NCBI RefSeq assembly: GCF_019218885.1
Contig: NZ_JAHUWT010000007.1
Location: 1-64,000 of the forward strand
Source: Bordetella sp. BOR01
GTDB taxonomy: Bacteria; Pseudomonadota; Gammaproteobacteria; Burkholderiales; Burkholderiaceae_B
Direction of reading: 5' to 3'
DNA length: 64,000 nucleotides
Below the pieces are notes generated by a model that made no database searches, was not told the DNA's origin, and was given only the letters and a program-made list of their open reading frames with translations. A program made the position numbers and the translations under genes. Below, in pieces: positions 63,894 through 64,000 of the stretch (positions are counted from its first letter, which is position 1; each line of letters starts with the position of its first letter).

Positions 63894-63921
63894 CCCCAAG
63901 GGAAAAAGCGCCCCCTTGGGG
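63894..63921 (+). terminator. GC-rich hairpin after aroC
   Basis: CCCCAAGGG and CCCTTGGGG form a 9-bp stem around a 10-base A-rich loop, 21 bases after the aroC stop. No T-run follows, so it may be a dispersed palindromic element rather than a simple terminator. Confidence 0.6.
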
Positions 63922-63948
63922 GATGAGCCCGGACAACCGGCAGTCCCG

Positions 63949-64000
63949 GTGGACAGCAAGCCGAAGGCGCGCCGGTTCGACAACGCTTACGATGCAAGGG
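63949..64000 (+). CDS. Possible start of a further gene, cut by the window edge
   Basis: From a GTG at 63949 a frame reads VDSKPKARRFDNAYDAR to the window end, with a natural-looking, charged composition. The frame is open back to a TTG at 63916. Too short to identify; it may be chance. Confidence 0.3.
   Translation, partial: MDSKPKARRFDNAYDAR

Noticed and set aside
1-64000. CRISPR array, tRNA genes, insertion sequences, prophage or integration sites
   Set aside because: No regularly spaced repeats, tRNA-like folds, transposase or integrase genes were recognised on either strand.

Overview
The window looks like chromosome of a beta-proteobacterium of the Alcaligenaceae (Bordetella/Achromobacter type). 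It is GC-rich, its housekeeping order (maf-rlmH-rsfS-nadD-hemF-purD and xseB-ispA-dxs) is typical of the group, and it carries an orphan Bug-type solute-binding protein, a family greatly expanded there. A complete set of oxygen-independent biosynthesis genes points to a facultative anaerobe, so a Bordetella petrii- or Achromobacter-like organism fits better than the strictly aerobic pathogenic bordetellae. The species call is inference. No insertion sequence, phage, tRNA or CRISPR array was recognised.

Layout. Positions 1-148 hold the 3' end of a 5S rRNA gene and its terminator. Next come a family-9 glycosyltransferase and a leftward housekeeping block (maf, rlmH, rsfS, nadD, hemF, purD, yebC), then a HerA-like ATPase, a class III aminotransferase and a GhrA-type reductase. 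From 10.7 to 19.3 kb lies an anaerobic-metabolism island: ubiU-ubiV-ubiT (O2-independent ubiquinone hydroxylation), a DGC-domain protein, a nitronate monooxygenase-like flavoprotein, nrdG, a 59-residue gene encoding a stand-alone glycyl-radical domain, nrdD lacking that domain, and hemN. FNR/ANR-like boxes precede ubiU and the flavoprotein gene, and two lie in the divergent nrdD/hemN gap. Together the genes supply quinone, dNTPs and heme without oxygen; hemF earlier in the window is the aerobic counterpart of hemN.

From 19.3 to 31 kb a leftward operon encodes a peptide-type ABC importer (binding protein, two permeases, fused double ATPase), a GabT-like aminotransferase, a cupin, an HDAC/acetylpolyamine-amidohydrolase-like enzyme and a DMT exporter. 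It faces a divergent MocR/PdxR regulator that is followed by a tartrate dehydrogenase gene. From 31 to 36 kb lies a marR-controlled EmrAB/outer-membrane-factor efflux operon. From 36 to 46 kb are three more DMT transporters, a quinone oxidoreductase, HtpX, a mercaptopyruvate sulfurtransferase, a PhnZ-like HD-domain oxygenase, a Rieske oxygenase, an acyltransferase, and a Bug protein divergent from an IclR regulator.

From 47 kb to the end the content is mostly housekeeping: xseB-ispA-dxs, folE2, a DUF817 protein, rpsF-priB-rpsR-rplI, a degenerate kinase-like gene, dnaB, thrB, dusA, a CBS protein overlapping a YihY/BrkB gene, a DUF2069 protein, selO and aroC. The last bases may start a further gene. 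The most unusual features are the split class III ribonucleotide reductase, the FNR-box architecture of its island, three tandem hairpins inside the ABC operon, and a PhnZ-type oxygenase away from any phosphonate genes.
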